DNA of 24,312 nucleotides, from the NCBI GenBank assembly GCA_028279945.1, contig JANQMT010000124.1:1-24312 (forward strand). Reading direction: 5' to 3'. The notes below the pieces were generated by a model. It worked only from the letters and a program-made list of their open reading frames with translations, had not been told where the DNA came from and ran no database searches. The stretch comes from JAKSCF01 sp028279945 (GTDB taxonomy: Bacteria; Bacillota; Clostridia; Peptostreptococcales; JAAYPU01). The position numbers and the translations under genes are program-made. Below are positions 14,317 through 24,200 of this stretch, in pieces. Position 1 is the first letter of the stretch. Every line of letters begins with the position of its first letter.

Positions 14317-14937
14317 ATGAATGAGAAAAAATTAAGTCAAGAACCTTTTGTACATGAAAGTTGTAAAATATTGAATTCGAATCTAGGTCATTTTACTGAG
14401 ATTGGTATGTATAACTATCTGGAAAACGTTGAATTTGGAGATTATTCATACTCAGGCGAGTTTTGTTTCATACAGAATGCAGAAATAGGGAAATTCACAA
14501 GCATTGCGGCATCAGTCAGAATCGGGCCTACCGACCATCCAATGGAAAGACCAACCTTACACCATTTTACATATCGCAGAAAAATGTATGGATTTGATGA
14601 GGAAGATGATGAAACCTTTTTCAGCTGGAGGGAAAAACAGAAAACCTATATAGGAAACGATGTATGGATTGGACATGGCGCCATTATCATGCCGGGTGTC
14701 AAAATAGGTAATGGGGCTGTTATAGGTGCGGGCGCCGTAGTAACAAAGAATGTAGCACCATACAGGATTGTTGTAGGTGTACCTGCAAAGCCTGTCCGCA
14801 ATCGATTCAACAGAGAAACCATTAAAAGGCTGGAAGCCATTTCATGGTGGGACTGGTCACACGAAACCATACAAGAAAGATTCCAAGACTTTTTATTAGA
14901 AATCAATTGTTTTGTAGATAAATATTATAGGAAATAG
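14317..14937 (+). CDS. Phosphonate-associated hexapeptide-repeat acetyltransferase
   Basis: A 206-residue left-handed beta-helix transferase. Hexapeptide turns occur throughout, clearest in IGNDVWIGHGAIIMPGVKIGNGAVIGAGAVVTKNV and VGVPAKPV; the putative acceptor-site region has IGPTDHPMERP. It resembles the transferases often found inside phn operons, and not the GNAT-type PhnO. It sits three bases after phnM and eight before phnL, with only a weak AGGA site, so coupled translation is likely. A role in acylating aminophosphonates or a pathway intermediate is inference; its substrate is not known to me. Confidence 0.88.
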   Translation: MNEKKLSQEPFVHESCKILNSNLGHFTEIGMYNYLENVEFGDYSYSGEFCFIQNAEIGKFTSIAASVRIGPTDHPMERPTLHHFTYRRKMYGFDEEDDETFFSWREKQKTYIGNDVWIGHGAIIMPGVKIGNGAVIGAGAVVTKNVAPYRIVVGVPAKPVRNRFNRETIKRLEAISWWDWSHETIQERFQDFLLEINCFVDKYYRK

Positions 14938-14945
14938 GTGATTAT

Positions 14946-15668
14946 ATGACATATTTACTTAAAATCGAAAATCTGTCCAAGTCATTTACTCTACACAATT
15001 TAAATAAGCACATAAAGGCTTGTGATGACATTAACATTATTTTGAAAGAAGGAGAGTTTATAGGGATTACCGGTAAGAGTGGTAGTGGAAAATCAACCAT
15101 CCTTAAGTCTATCTATAGAACATACCTTCCTCAAGACGGCAAAATATTTTATGATTCCAAAAGATTTGGACCAATCAATCTGGCAACGGCCAACGAAAGG
15201 CAAATGATTTACCTCAGAAAATATGAAATTGGCTATGTATCTCAATTTCTGAATGTCATGCCCCGGACCACTGCACGTCAAATTGTTGAGCAGGCAGTGA
15301 TAGAAATGGGGCAAGGAAAAGACTATGCCAAAATACAAGCCGGTAAGATGTTAGCCCATTTTGAATTGGATAGAGAGCTATGGGATAGTTATCCCAATAC
15401 ATTTTCAGGTGGAGAAAAATTACGACTGAATATAGCCAGAGCCATGGTGAAACGCCCAAGACTCCTGTTATTAGATGAACCTACAGCAAGTTTAGATTAT
15501 GCGTCTAAAATGAAAGTCCGGGAGCTAATAGAGCAGTTAAAGGATCAAGGCACAACCATGTTAGGTATTTTTCATGACTTAGAATTTATGGAAGGCTTAT
15601 GTGATACAGAATTTAATATGCAAAAAGGGATTATAAGCCATTACGATAAGCTGCCGTATGCCACATAA
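14946..15668 (+). CDS. phnL: PhnL, C-P lyase-associated ABC ATPase
   Basis: A 240-residue ATPase without membrane partners. It acts with PhnG, H and I in the ribosylation step and binds the C-P lyase core through PhnK. Walker A is GKSGSGKST (43-51), the signature is FSGGEKLRLN and Walker B is LLLLDEPTASLD, with the H-loop in GIFHDLEF. PhnL-type features include YVSQFLNVMPRTTARQIVEQ. ATG 14946 follows AGGTGATT. Confidence 0.94.
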   Translation: MTYLLKIENLSKSFTLHNLNKHIKACDDINIILKEGEFIGITGKSGSGKSTILKSIYRTYLPQDGKIFYDSKRFGPINLATANERQMIYLRKYEIGYVSQFLNVMPRTTARQIVEQAVIEMGQGKDYAKIQAGKMLAHFELDRELWDSYPNTFSGGEKLRLNIARAMVKRPRLLLLDEPTASLDYASKMKVRELIEQLKDQGTTMLGIFHDLEFMEGLCDTEFNMQKGIISHYDKLPYAT

Positions 15669-15719
15669 ACAAAAGCGAAGATTTAAACAAGTAACATTGA
15701 AGCGAGAAAGGTGGTTGTA

Positions 15720-16541
15720 ATGAAGGCAGACTTACATGTTCACACAAATGTATCGGATAGCAGTGATTCAATAATAAGAACAATTCAAATGGCAAAAGAA
15801 AACGGCGTAACGCATTTGGGGATTGTCGATCACGATACGACAGACGGGCTAAGAAAAGCCATAGAGATTGGAAAGGAATTTGGAGTTCGAGTGATTCCGG
15901 GCATAGAAATATCTGCTTATAATTTTGAAAAAAATAAAAAGGTCCACATATTAGGGTACAACTTTAATTTAGATGCACCCAATATAAAAAAATTATGTGA
16001 GCCGATTATTCACAGACGTCATCTCAACTCTTTATGGCAGATTGAAAAGCTTTATGAAAATGGTTATGAGATTACGGTTGAAGAAGTCAATGAAAAAGCG
16101 AAAGACAGCACCTGTTTTTATAAGCAGCACATTATGGATGTTTTGTTGCAAAAAGGATATACCGATTATATATACTCAGATTTATATAGAAAACTGTTCA
16201 AAGGTGAAGGGATCTGCTCCAGAGACATACAATACGTTAATGCACTGGATGCGGTTAAGGCAATCAAAAGGGATAAAGGAATCGCAGTATTAGCCCATCC
16301 GGGTCAACTCAATTCATACGATTTAATTGGCGATTTAGTAAATTGTGGACTGGATGGTATAGAAATCTATCACAAAGATCATAAAGCACAGGATTATGAA
16401 ACCATTGAAGGTCTCAAAGACAAGTATGATTTGATCTTAACCGGTGGAAGCGACTACCATGGTTTTTATGGCGACGACGTTCAAATAGGAGAGATACAGA
16501 CACCTTTTGAATACATCCAATATTTTGATGCAGAAATATAG
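15720..16541 (+). CDS. PHP-domain phosphoesterase, probable PhnP/PhnN substitute (PhnPP-like)
   Basis: A 273-residue PHP-family metal hydrolase. Metal-site motifs: DLHVHTNVSD (His6, His8), VDHDTTDG (Asp37, His38), PGIEIS, LAHPGQ and GGSDYHG, with an inserted helical region at about 90-170 as in the TrpH/YciV group. The operon lacks phnP and phnN. In Eggerthella a PHP enzyme (PhnPP) hydrolyses 5-phosphoribosyl 1,2-cyclic phosphate twice to ribose 5-phosphate and phosphate, and this gene fits that role by family and position. ATG 15720 follows GAAAGGTGG; the in-frame GTG 15711 lies in that site. A nucleotide 3',5'-bisphosphate phosphatase role is the main alternative. Confidence 0.85.
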   Translation: MKADLHVHTNVSDSSDSIIRTIQMAKENGVTHLGIVDHDTTDGLRKAIEIGKEFGVRVIPGIEISAYNFEKNKKVHILGYNFNLDAPNIKKLCEPIIHRRHLNSLWQIEKLYENGYEITVEEVNEKAKDSTCFYKQHIMDVLLQKGYTDYIYSDLYRKLFKGEGICSRDIQYVNALDAVKAIKRDKGIAVLAHPGQLNSYDLIGDLVNCGLDGIEIYHKDHKAQDYETIEGLKDKYDLILTGGSDYHGFYGDDVQIGEIQTPFEYIQYFDAEI

Positions 16542-16558
16542 CTTAAAAATCTCCATTG

Positions 16559-16631
16559 ATATCTGCCACCGGATGTTTATCCAAATAAAACGTTATGTAT
16601 TAAAAGAGTGGGTTGATATCGGTGATGATAT
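16559..16631 (+). other. Inter-gene stem-loop before phnD
   Basis: ATATC and CACCG (16559-16571) pair with CGGTG and GATAT (16620-16631) across a small internal loop, enclosing about 48 AT-rich bases. TTGATATC occurs twice (16556, 16613). It lies in the widest gap within the phn operon (137 bases). It could mark mRNA processing or a boundary between catabolic and transport genes; no convincing promoter is visible. Confidence 0.25.
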
Positions 16632-16678
16632 AAATTAAATATTTATTACGAATGATCACAAAAAAAGGAGAAAGAAAA

Positions 16679-17722
16679 ATGAGAAAAACATTTTCAATAC
16701 TGATGATTATCACTGTATTAATGGGTGCTCTAGCAGGGTGCTCAACAGAGGGACAACAAGTTGGCAATGATGATTACGACACCATTACAATGGTATGGTA
16801 TCCAAATGAATCCGGGGAAGATTTGAAGCCCGCACGTGCAGAATTTGGAAGAATGATTGAAGAAGCAACAGGTAAAAAGGTTGACCATAAGTTGACCACA
16901 GACTATGCGGTAGCCATAGAAGCACTTGTAAATGGAAATGCACATATTTCTTGGTTAGGCGCACAAGGATATATTCAAGCACATGATAAAAATGATAAGT
17001 TACTGCCATTAGTGGTTAACAGCGGGAAATCAGGTACGTTGGAAGATGCGGTATACTACAGCTGGTTAGCCGTTAAAAAAGGAGACGAAGAAGCGTATAA
17101 AAGTGGAAGCGGATATTCTATAGACAACATTCAAGGTAAAAAGTTCTCATTTGTTTCCAATAGCTCTACATCAGGCTTTAAGGTTCCCTCTGCGGCAATT
17201 ACTGCTTACTTCTCCAAAAAGTCTGAGTGGTCAAATTTGACTCAAGAGGATTTACTGGAAGGTGGAAAAGATAAAATCTTTAAAGAAGTATTATTTGGAG
17301 GATCACATCAAGGTTCCGCAGTGAATCTTTTAACCGGTAAAGCGGATGTTGCTGCATTTTGTGATACATGTGTGGATGCCTATGTTGAATTTGTTGATGG
17401 AACCAAAAACCGTTCAGGTGCTATTTATAAGGTAAAAGATAACGCCGCTAATCCATTTAATACGATTCCCGGTAAAGCGTTTGTGCTGATAATGGCTACC
17501 CCGGTGTTAAATGCGCCATTTGTTGTTAATACAGAAGTCTTAAGTGAAGAAGATTATAATACCCTTTTAGAACTCTTTACATCGGATGAAATGGCTGATA
17601 ATGAAAAAATATTTGTTCCTAAAGATTCAGAATTTGTAGGACTATTTTCAAAAAAAGGAAATGAAAGATTTATTAATATCGATGATTCATGGTTTAACCC
17701 AATTCGTGAATTATCTAACTGA
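16679..17722 (+). CDS. phnD: PhnD, phosphonate ABC-transporter substrate-binding lipoprotein
   Basis: A 347-residue binding lipoprotein anchored outside the cell membrane. The signal peptide is MRKTFSILMIITVLMGALAG, with the lipobox ALAGC and Cys21 as the lipidation site. The mature part is a PhnD-like fold: TMVWYPNESGEDL, GNAHISWLGAQGYIQA, SNSSTSGFKVPSAAI, and GSHQGSAVNLLTGKADVAAFCDTCVDAY. ATG 16679 follows AAAGGAG by eight bases; the frame is open to 16652 but without a site there. The binding preference (phosphonates, phosphite or phosphate) is not resolved by sequence; the operon argues for phosphonates. Confidence 0.94.
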   Translation: MRKTFSILMIITVLMGALAGCSTEGQQVGNDDYDTITMVWYPNESGEDLKPARAEFGRMIEEATGKKVDHKLTTDYAVAIEALVNGNAHISWLGAQGYIQAHDKNDKLLPLVVNSGKSGTLEDAVYYSWLAVKKGDEEAYKSGSGYSIDNIQGKKFSFVSNSSTSGFKVPSAAITAYFSKKSEWSNLTQEDLLEGGKDKIFKEVLFGGSHQGSAVNLLTGKADVAAFCDTCVDAYVEFVDGTKNRSGAIYKVKDNAANPFNTIPGKAFVLIMATPVLNAPFVVNTEVLSEEDYNTLLELFTSDEMADNEKIFVPKDSEFVGLFSKKGNERFINIDDSWFNPIRELSN

Positions 17723-17780
17723 GAATAATGGATTTGTTATTTTAGCAAAAGATTGAAAACATTTATAAAGGGGAATTAAT

Positions 17781-18542
17781 ATGGCGTTGTTAGAAGTAAA
17801 GAATGTATCAAAGCAGTATAAGCAAACAAAGGCTTTATCCAATGTTAATTTCTCTGTTAAGGAAGGAGAGTTTGTTTCCGTCATAGGACCTTCTGGTGCG
17901 GGGAAATCAACGCTTCTTCGCTGCATTAATAGAATGGTTGATGCCAGCAGCGGAGAAATCAATTTTGACGGCAACGATGTGATGGGTTTAAGTAGAAAAG
18001 AGCTGCGAAGGACCAGAACAAAGATTGGTATGATATTTCAACATTACAATTTAGTCTATCGTCTCAGCGTTATCGAAAATGTACTTCATGGACGGTTAGG
18101 GTATAAATCCACACTAGAAGGGATTTTAGGTATATATACTGAAGAAGAAAAGATACAGGCATTTGATATTGTAGTAGGATTAGGGCTAAAGGAAGAGGTA
18201 TATAAGCGGTGTGATCAGTTAAGCGGGGGACAGAAACAACGTGTGGGAATTGCCCGTTCATTGGTTCAGAATCCTAAAATGATTTTATGTGATGAACCCA
18301 TTGCTTCCTTAGACCCAAATGCATCGAAAGTCATAATGGATCATTTAAAAAATATATGTCGAGAAAAAAACATTACATGTCTTGTAAATTTACATCAGGT
18401 GGATACAGCTATCAAATATTCTGACCGTATTATCGGTATTAATAGCGGGGAGGTTGTATTTAACGGCTCTCCAAAAGAATTGAGCAGAGACAGAATATAC
18501 GAAATATATGGTGCTGAAGCAGGCAACTTGATTATTGACTGA
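17781..18542 (+). CDS. phnC: PhnC, phosphonate ABC-transporter ATPase
   Basis: A 253-residue importer ATPase. Walker A is GPSGAGKST (36-44), the Q-loop is in MIFQHYNLVYRLSVIENV, the signature is LSGGQKQRVGIARS, Walker B is MILCDEPIASLDP and the H-loop is in VNLHQVD. The HYNLV and LHGRLG segments are typical of PhnC. It starts at ATG 17781 behind AAAGGGG, 58 bases after phnD, and energises the two PhnE permeases that follow. Confidence 0.95.
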   Translation: MALLEVKNVSKQYKQTKALSNVNFSVKEGEFVSVIGPSGAGKSTLLRCINRMVDASSGEINFDGNDVMGLSRKELRRTRTKIGMIFQHYNLVYRLSVIENVLHGRLGYKSTLEGILGIYTEEEKIQAFDIVVGLGLKEEVYKRCDQLSGGQKQRVGIARSLVQNPKMILCDEPIASLDPNASKVIMDHLKNICREKNITCLVNLHQVDTAIKYSDRIIGINSGEVVFNGSPKELSRDRIYEIYGAEAGNLIID

Positions 18543-18552
18543 GGAGGTAAGC

Positions 18553-19338
18553 ATGAAGTTAAATGTATTTGAAAAAAGAAGAAAGCAGCTATTGATTTTC
18601 ATTTTATTATTGGCTTTAATTACCTTGGTTTCAGTAGTTATTACAGAGTATGAAATAGACAAAGGATTTACATCGGTACCCAAAGCCATTAAATGGATGT
18701 TTTCGAGTTTTTATCCTAATGAGAAATCACTGGAAAAATTACCATCCATTTTATCAAAGCTGAAAGATACCATTACGATATCCATTGCATCTACAACTGT
18801 TGCCAGCTGCTGTGCCCTTTTATTAGCCATTTTGGGTTCAAATACAACAAAGGTCAACCAATTTTTTGGAACAATAAGTCGATTAACTGCATCTATTTTT
18901 AGAAATATTCCAATTGTTGCGTGGGCAATGGTACTATTATTTTCTTTCGGTCAAAGTGACATAACAGGATATTTGGCTTTATTTTTTGTAACTTTCGGCT
19001 TTTTGACGCGTGCGTTTATTGAAACCATTGATGAAGCAAGTTATAGCAGTGTTGAGGCATTACGGGCAACCGGATCCGGGTATTTTTCAATCATTTTTCA
19101 TGCGGTTATACCATCAAGTATTCCTCAGTTAATCAGTTGGATTTTGTTTATGATTGAAACCAATATTCGTAGTGCTACACTGATTGGCATACTTACAGGG
19201 TCTGGGATAGGCTTTACTTTTAATTTGTATTATAAGAGCATGAATTACAATGCTGCAAGCTTGGTTGTAATTTGTGTCGTCATAACTGTTTTGGTTATTG
19301 AATTTATTTCAAATTATGTGAGAAGGGTGATTTTATAA
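18553..19338 (+). CDS. phnE: PhnE1, phosphonate ABC-transporter permease
   Basis: A 261-residue membrane permease with an N-terminal hydrophobic segment (about 14-34) and several more from about 80 on. The EAA loop that contacts PhnC is EALRATGSGYFSIIFHAVIPSSIPQ. ATG 18553 follows GAGGAGGT at ideal spacing, 10 bases after phnC; the in-frame upstream start at 18535 overlaps phnC and lacks a site. It pairs with the next gene, as phn operons of Firmicutes often carry two phnE genes. Confidence 0.94.
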   Translation: MKLNVFEKRRKQLLIFILLLALITLVSVVITEYEIDKGFTSVPKAIKWMFSSFYPNEKSLEKLPSILSKLKDTITISIASTTVASCCALLLAILGSNTTKVNQFFGTISRLTASIFRNIPIVAWAMVLLFSFGQSDITGYLALFFVTFGFLTRAFIETIDEASYSSVEALRATGSGYFSIIFHAVIPSSIPQLISWILFMIETNIRSATLIGILTGSGIGFTFNLYYKSMNYNAASLVVICVVITVLVIEFISNYVRRVIL

Positions 19339-20189
19339 TGGAAGGCTTGATAACTTCAAGAGGGATCTATCGAAGGACAAAAGCGGGAAAGTTGAAGATA
19401 AAAAAATTAAACCTTTCCTCTATCTCTATCAACATAACTTTATGGATGCTGTTTGCATTAACCATATATGGACTGATGAGTCTTAACAGCAAAGATGTTC
19501 ATGTAATAGAAGCCGCAATGATTTTTTTAATGAATCTCAGAGCAATGTTTTTAGAATCGGATTATACGCATTTTACTTTTGCACAAGGATTATATCAAAT
19601 ACTGGTAACAATGGGTTTAGCATTTTTAACAACTTTAATTGGTAGTTTTTTTGCATTGTTTCTTGGCCTTTTTGCGGCACAAAATCTATCCAATAAAAGA
19701 ATATCGACTATTATCAAAGCCTTTGTCGCATGTATTCGTGCTGTGCCTACGGTCTTATGGGTGCTTGTTTTTGCTGTGGCAGCAGGGTTAGGAAGCGTGG
19801 CTGCGGTAATAGGCATGACCTTTCATACAGTAGGATATTTAATCAAGGCCTATTCCGAATCATTTGAAGAACTGGATAAAGGAAGTATAGAAGCTTTAAA
19901 GGCCAGTGGTGCAAGTTGGTGGCAAATCGTTTTTCAGGCAATATTACCTTCGTCGGCAACCTATCTGCTGTCTTGGACATTTATTCGCTTTGAAGTCAAT
20001 TTTACTAACGCAGTTGCAATGGGGGCAGCAGCAGGTGCGGGAGGAATAGGGTTTGAATTATATATGGCAAGCAGTTTTTATTTTGATATACGGGAAGTTG
20101 GATTTATAACGTATCTCATTTTATTTACAGCCATTGTTTTGGAAGTGTTTTCTACAAAAGTTAAGAATAGATTTTTAGTCAGACATTAG
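19338..20189 (+). CDS. phnE: PhnE2, phosphonate ABC-transporter permease
   Basis: A 283-residue permease, the second half of the transporter pore. Its ATG overlaps the stop codon of phnE1 by one base (TAATG), which implies coupled translation. The EAA loop is EALKASGASWWQIVFQAILPSSATY. Membrane segments appear at about 32-52, 85-110, 125-155 and near the C-terminus, with a Gly/Ala-rich AVAMGAAAGAGGIGFELY. It is the last phn gene; the next gene is convergent. Confidence 0.94.
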   Translation: MEGLITSRGIYRRTKAGKLKIKKLNLSSISINITLWMLFALTIYGLMSLNSKDVHVIEAAMIFLMNLRAMFLESDYTHFTFAQGLYQILVTMGLAFLTTLIGSFFALFLGLFAAQNLSNKRISTIIKAFVACIRAVPTVLWVLVFAVAAGLGSVAAVIGMTFHTVGYLIKAYSESFEELDKGSIEALKASGASWWQIVFQAILPSSATYLLSWTFIRFEVNFTNAVAMGAAAGAGGIGFELYMASSFYFDIREVGFITYLILFTAIVLEVFSTKVKNRFLVRH

Positions 20190-20224
20190 TAAGCTAATCT
20201 CATATATGTATACCCTAATGTTTT

Positions 20225-20257
20225 AAAAATAAAGAGAAGCAACGTATGTTGCTTCTC
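20225..20257 (-). terminator. Terminator of the efflux operon between convergent genes
   Basis: A perfect 10-bp stem, GAGAAGCAAC (20234-20243) with GTTGCTTCTC (20248-20257), has a four-base loop. On the minus strand the T-rich TTTATTTTT follows, so it terminates the adaptor gene 10 bases after its stop. No T-run follows on the plus strand, so it is at best a weak terminator for phnE2. Confidence 0.85.
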
Positions 20258-20266
20258 GGAAGTATG

Positions 20267-21298
20267 TTATTCCCCAATTTCTACTTGTGATTGATCTCTG
20301 AGTTTATTTTGGCCTACCGTTACAACAACATCATCACCGGTAAGTCCGTCTATTATTTCACTACTGTCATCGTCAGTAATACCGATACTTATATTCTTTT
20401 TATGAGCGATGCCGTCTTTTACGACAAAGACATAATCCATTCCGTCTTCATTTATAATGGCTTTTCGATCAATGGCTAAAGCATTTTCATTGGTGGATAT
20501 TATGATCTCAATATCTACAAACATTCCGGCCTTTAACTCTTTTTTAGTGTTATCAACCAAAACCTTTATAGGATATGTGCCTGTTTGTGGATCCGGGACC
20601 GGACCGATAATCTCTACTTGTCCTTGGAAAACCGCTTCGCCGGAAGTGATAATATTAACTTTCTGCCCCTCTTTTATCTTTTCAATGTCTTTTTCTGTTA
20701 TACCGGTATCTACATAAAGCTGACTGATGTTGACGACTCTAAAAAGTTCCATTCCGGGAGAGGCGCCTTGACCTACAAGCACATTCTTTTCGCTAATCAT
20801 ACCATTTATAGGTGATTTTATTCTTGAGTATTGAAGATTGAGTTTTGCAAGTTCATAGTCTTCTTTCAAAGAATGGTATTGCGTTTCTATTTCTTCGTAA
20901 CTGGATTTGGATATAGCATCGTTTTTATACAATTCTACCATTCGGTTATATTGTGTAGAAATGCTGTCATAAGCGAGCTTTGCTTTATTATAAGTATTTT
21001 CAAAGACCTCAGGTTCAATGTCACATAAAATATCCTTTGTGGTCACCATATCCCCTAATTCAGAATAAATATTTTCGATAACACCACTGACTTTAGCGGT
21101 AATGATACCTTCTTCTTTAGGTGTAAGTGTTCCCGGCAGAAGAATTTTCTCATTAAAAGTTTTATGATAAGGTTTTGCAGTTTTTACATATAGGAGTTGT
21201 TCTTTGGTGCCATCTTCATCTGCTTCCGCATCTGTTGGGTTTGAACAGCCGCTTACGATTAGGCTAAGCATCAATAATGCTACGATTAACTTTTTCAA
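20267..21298 (-). CDS. RND efflux pump adaptor (membrane fusion) lipoprotein
   Basis: A 343-residue HlyD/AcrA-type adaptor. A short signal peptide ends in the lipobox IVSGC (Cys18), so it is tethered to the outer face of the membrane. A barrel-sandwich (lipoyl-like) half is seen in ITAKVSGVIENIYSELGDMV and IKSPINGMISEKNVLVGQG, on either side of a helical hairpin (about 95-150). The beta-barrel part includes VDTGITEKDIEKIKEGQKV and PVPDPQTGTYPIKV; the membrane-proximal end has AIINEDGMDYVFVV. TTG at 21296-21298 is the start, behind GGAGGGT. It overlaps the end of the pump gene by 35 bases and so is downstream of it. Confidence 0.92.
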   Translation of the reverse strand: MKKLIVALLMLSLIVSGCSNPTDAEADEDGTKEQLLYVKTAKPYHKTFNEKILLPGTLTPKEEGIITAKVSGVIENIYSELGDMVTTKDILCDIEPEVFENTYNKAKLAYDSISTQYNRMVELYKNDAISKSSYEEIETQYHSLKEDYELAKLNLQYSRIKSPINGMISEKNVLVGQGASPGMELFRVVNISQLYVDTGITEKDIEKIKEGQKVNIITSGEAVFQGQVEIIGPVPDPQTGTYPIKVLVDNTKKELKAGMFVDIEIIISTNENALAIDRKAIINEDGMDYVFVVKDGIAHKKNISIGITDDDSSEIIDGLTGDDVVVTVGQNKLRDQSQVEIGE

Positions 21299-24200
21299 TT
21301 TTAATACCCTCCGTTATAAGATTTTTTTGTTTTCTTATCTTTTTTTCTTTTCGCTTTGCTTTAAAATTTTCAAGCAACGTATATACAACGGGCACAACGA
21401 TTAATGTCAAAACAGTTGCCATAATTAAGCCGAATATTAATGAGTAGCCCATTGGCCCAAAGAATTTATTTTTTAACGTGATGGGCAGTATACCACCCAT
21501 AGTGGTGATACTGGTAGCGAAAACCGGTACAAATCTTGTCATTCCGGTTTCTTTTACTGCCTCTAACAATCCTTTTCCATTTTTCCTTAAATAATTGATG
21601 TAGTCAATCAATACAATAGCATCGTTGACAGCGATACCCACTAAAGCTACTACACCAATAAATGAAACAAATCCAAATGTATTTCCCGTTAATACAAGTC
21701 CCGGCATGACGCCTATTAACGCCATAGGAACAGAGAGTAATATAATCATTGGCTGACTAAGTGAATTGAATTGTATGGCCAATATGGTATATACGAGGAT
21801 AGCTGCAATCACCATATTAATTAACATGTCACCAAAGGTTTCATTAATATCTTCGAATTCCCCTCCGTAGACGATTTCTACATCTTCAGGTAAAGAATAA
21901 GATGATATTTTGGTTTGAAATTCACTTAATACATCTAACGGTATCACGCCTGTATTGACATCAGAATAGACGACTACCTGCCTTTTTAAGTCTTCATGCC
22001 GAATGGTGGCAATACTTTTTGATTCTTCAATTTCAGCTATTGCATTGAAAGGCACTTGATTGCCTTGCATAGAATAAAAATATAAATTTTCGATATCTTG
22101 CTTTCTACTAAGCTTTTTATCGGAGGTTTTGATGACGATATCAATATCATCTTGATTATTTCTAAACTTTGAAGTTTCTATACCATTAATGGCATTTCTA
22201 ATCGCAGAAGCAACCATCATATCATTTAAGCCTAAATAGGCTGCTTTTTGCTTATCAATTTTGATCTGTAACTCAGGAGATGTAGCATTTACAGTGGATT
22301 TAACGTCTCTAACACCCTTAATCTCAGACAGTATCTCTTCAAAATTATTTGCCGTATGCTTTAATGATTCCATATTACTTCCTCTGAGTTTAATGGTGAT
22401 AGGACTACTGGATGGAGGACCATCTTCCAATTCAACGACGTTAATGTCTGCACCGGATATCATTTTGAGATCTTCTCTTATGACAGCGGCAAGCGCCATG
22501 CTGCTCCTTTCTCTTTCATCTTCATCTGTTAAATCAATGGTTATTCTGGCATAAGTTGGGTCTGAACTACTGTCACTAAATTCATTATAGCTGTCGGCAC
22601 CGGAAGTTCCTATATTTGCTGTGAATCCTTTTATTTCCGGATAAGTGAGCAGCTTTTCTTCAATTTTTTCAGATATCTGGGAAGTTATATCAATACTGGT
22701 TCCTACGGGTGTACTAATATCAACATATAAGCGGCTGTAGTCATTGGCAGAAAACATTTCAACCTTTAACAAACCAAGGGGAATCAAAGACATACTCAGT
22801 ACAAATGCTAATATAACGCCGGCAACCACGGATACCATCCTTTTTTTACTTTGAATGATCTTATATAGAATATTTCCATAAATATCAATGATATGAAGTC
22901 CTTTATCTTTTTTCTTTCTTTTAAATTGTTTTATAAACATGGCTGCCGAAAATGCTGCTGCAAAGAATATAGATAAGAAACCTATGCCGGTTTCATTATC
23001 GCTGAAAGCATAAAGGGCTAATATTGCAACAAATACAATAGAAATAATTTTTCTTATTTTGATTCTTCTCGGTGACGGAAGCTTGTTTATATCTCGACGT
23101 TTTAAACCTACCGAACACAATGCCGGCGTAAGGATGACTGCTGCAACCAATGAAGAAGACAAAGCAAACATGACTGTAATAGGAATAGGTTTTATAAATT
23201 CACCCATTATACCCCCGGTAAGCATCATAGGATAAAATGCAGCCAGGGTTGTTAGGGTAGATGCTGCTATTGCAGGTGCTATTTGATTGGTACCGACTTT
23301 GGCAGCAAGCTTAGCTTTTAAGCCTTTATCTCGCAACCTTACGACGTTTTCCATGATGACTATGGCGTTATCAACTAATAATCCAACTGCCAATACCAGT
23401 GAGAATAACGTAATGGTATTAAAGGTCATTCCATTAATATTCATTAAACCAAATGATGCAAATATTGCTACCGGAATAACAAAACTAACAATGGCAGCTT
23501 CCTTAAAGCCTATGAATAAAAATAGAACCATTAATACTAAAAGCAATCCGGATTTTGCATTATTAACAACAGCACCCAATTGATCTTCAACATATACAGA
23601 GGTGTCACCGCTGATGGTAACTTCTAAGTTCTCCGGATATAATATGCCTCTTTTTTCGTCCAGGAGTTCATGTATCTCTCTGCTGACAGTCAGCACATCC
23701 GCATCTTTCTTCTTCTTTATAGACAAAGCAACAGAGCTTTCCATAGAGGGTTCATCTGTTTTTAATCCGAAACTTGTTCTGGAATAAGTTTCTTTTTCCT
23801 TATAACCATCGTAAATGGTTGCGATATTACCAAGTAATAACGGCTGATTATCGATATATGTAATGACTACATTATTGAGTTCCTCAGTATCTTTAAACTC
23901 GCCGACCGTTCTTATATTGTAATTTTTATTATCAATCTCTATATCTCCACCGGGGAAGTTGATATTGGAATATTCGATGGCTGATTTGATTTGATCGGTA
24001 GATAGATTATATTGGGCCAACTTTTGCGGGTCTACTATGACACTGATTTCTCTTTCCAGTCCACCGATGACTTCAACCTCTAGGATACCGTCTATTTTTT
24101 CGATTTCATCTCGAATATCTTTTGCAAAGTTTGTAATTTCAATATTTCTATATTCTCCTGAAGCATTGATTATCATAATAGGTGCATTATTGGTTTCCAG

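Noticed and set aside
24174..24176. Met at 24176 as start of the RND gene
   Set aside because: The frame is open upstream to the window edge and encodes the conserved early porter region, so the gene is truncated by the window.
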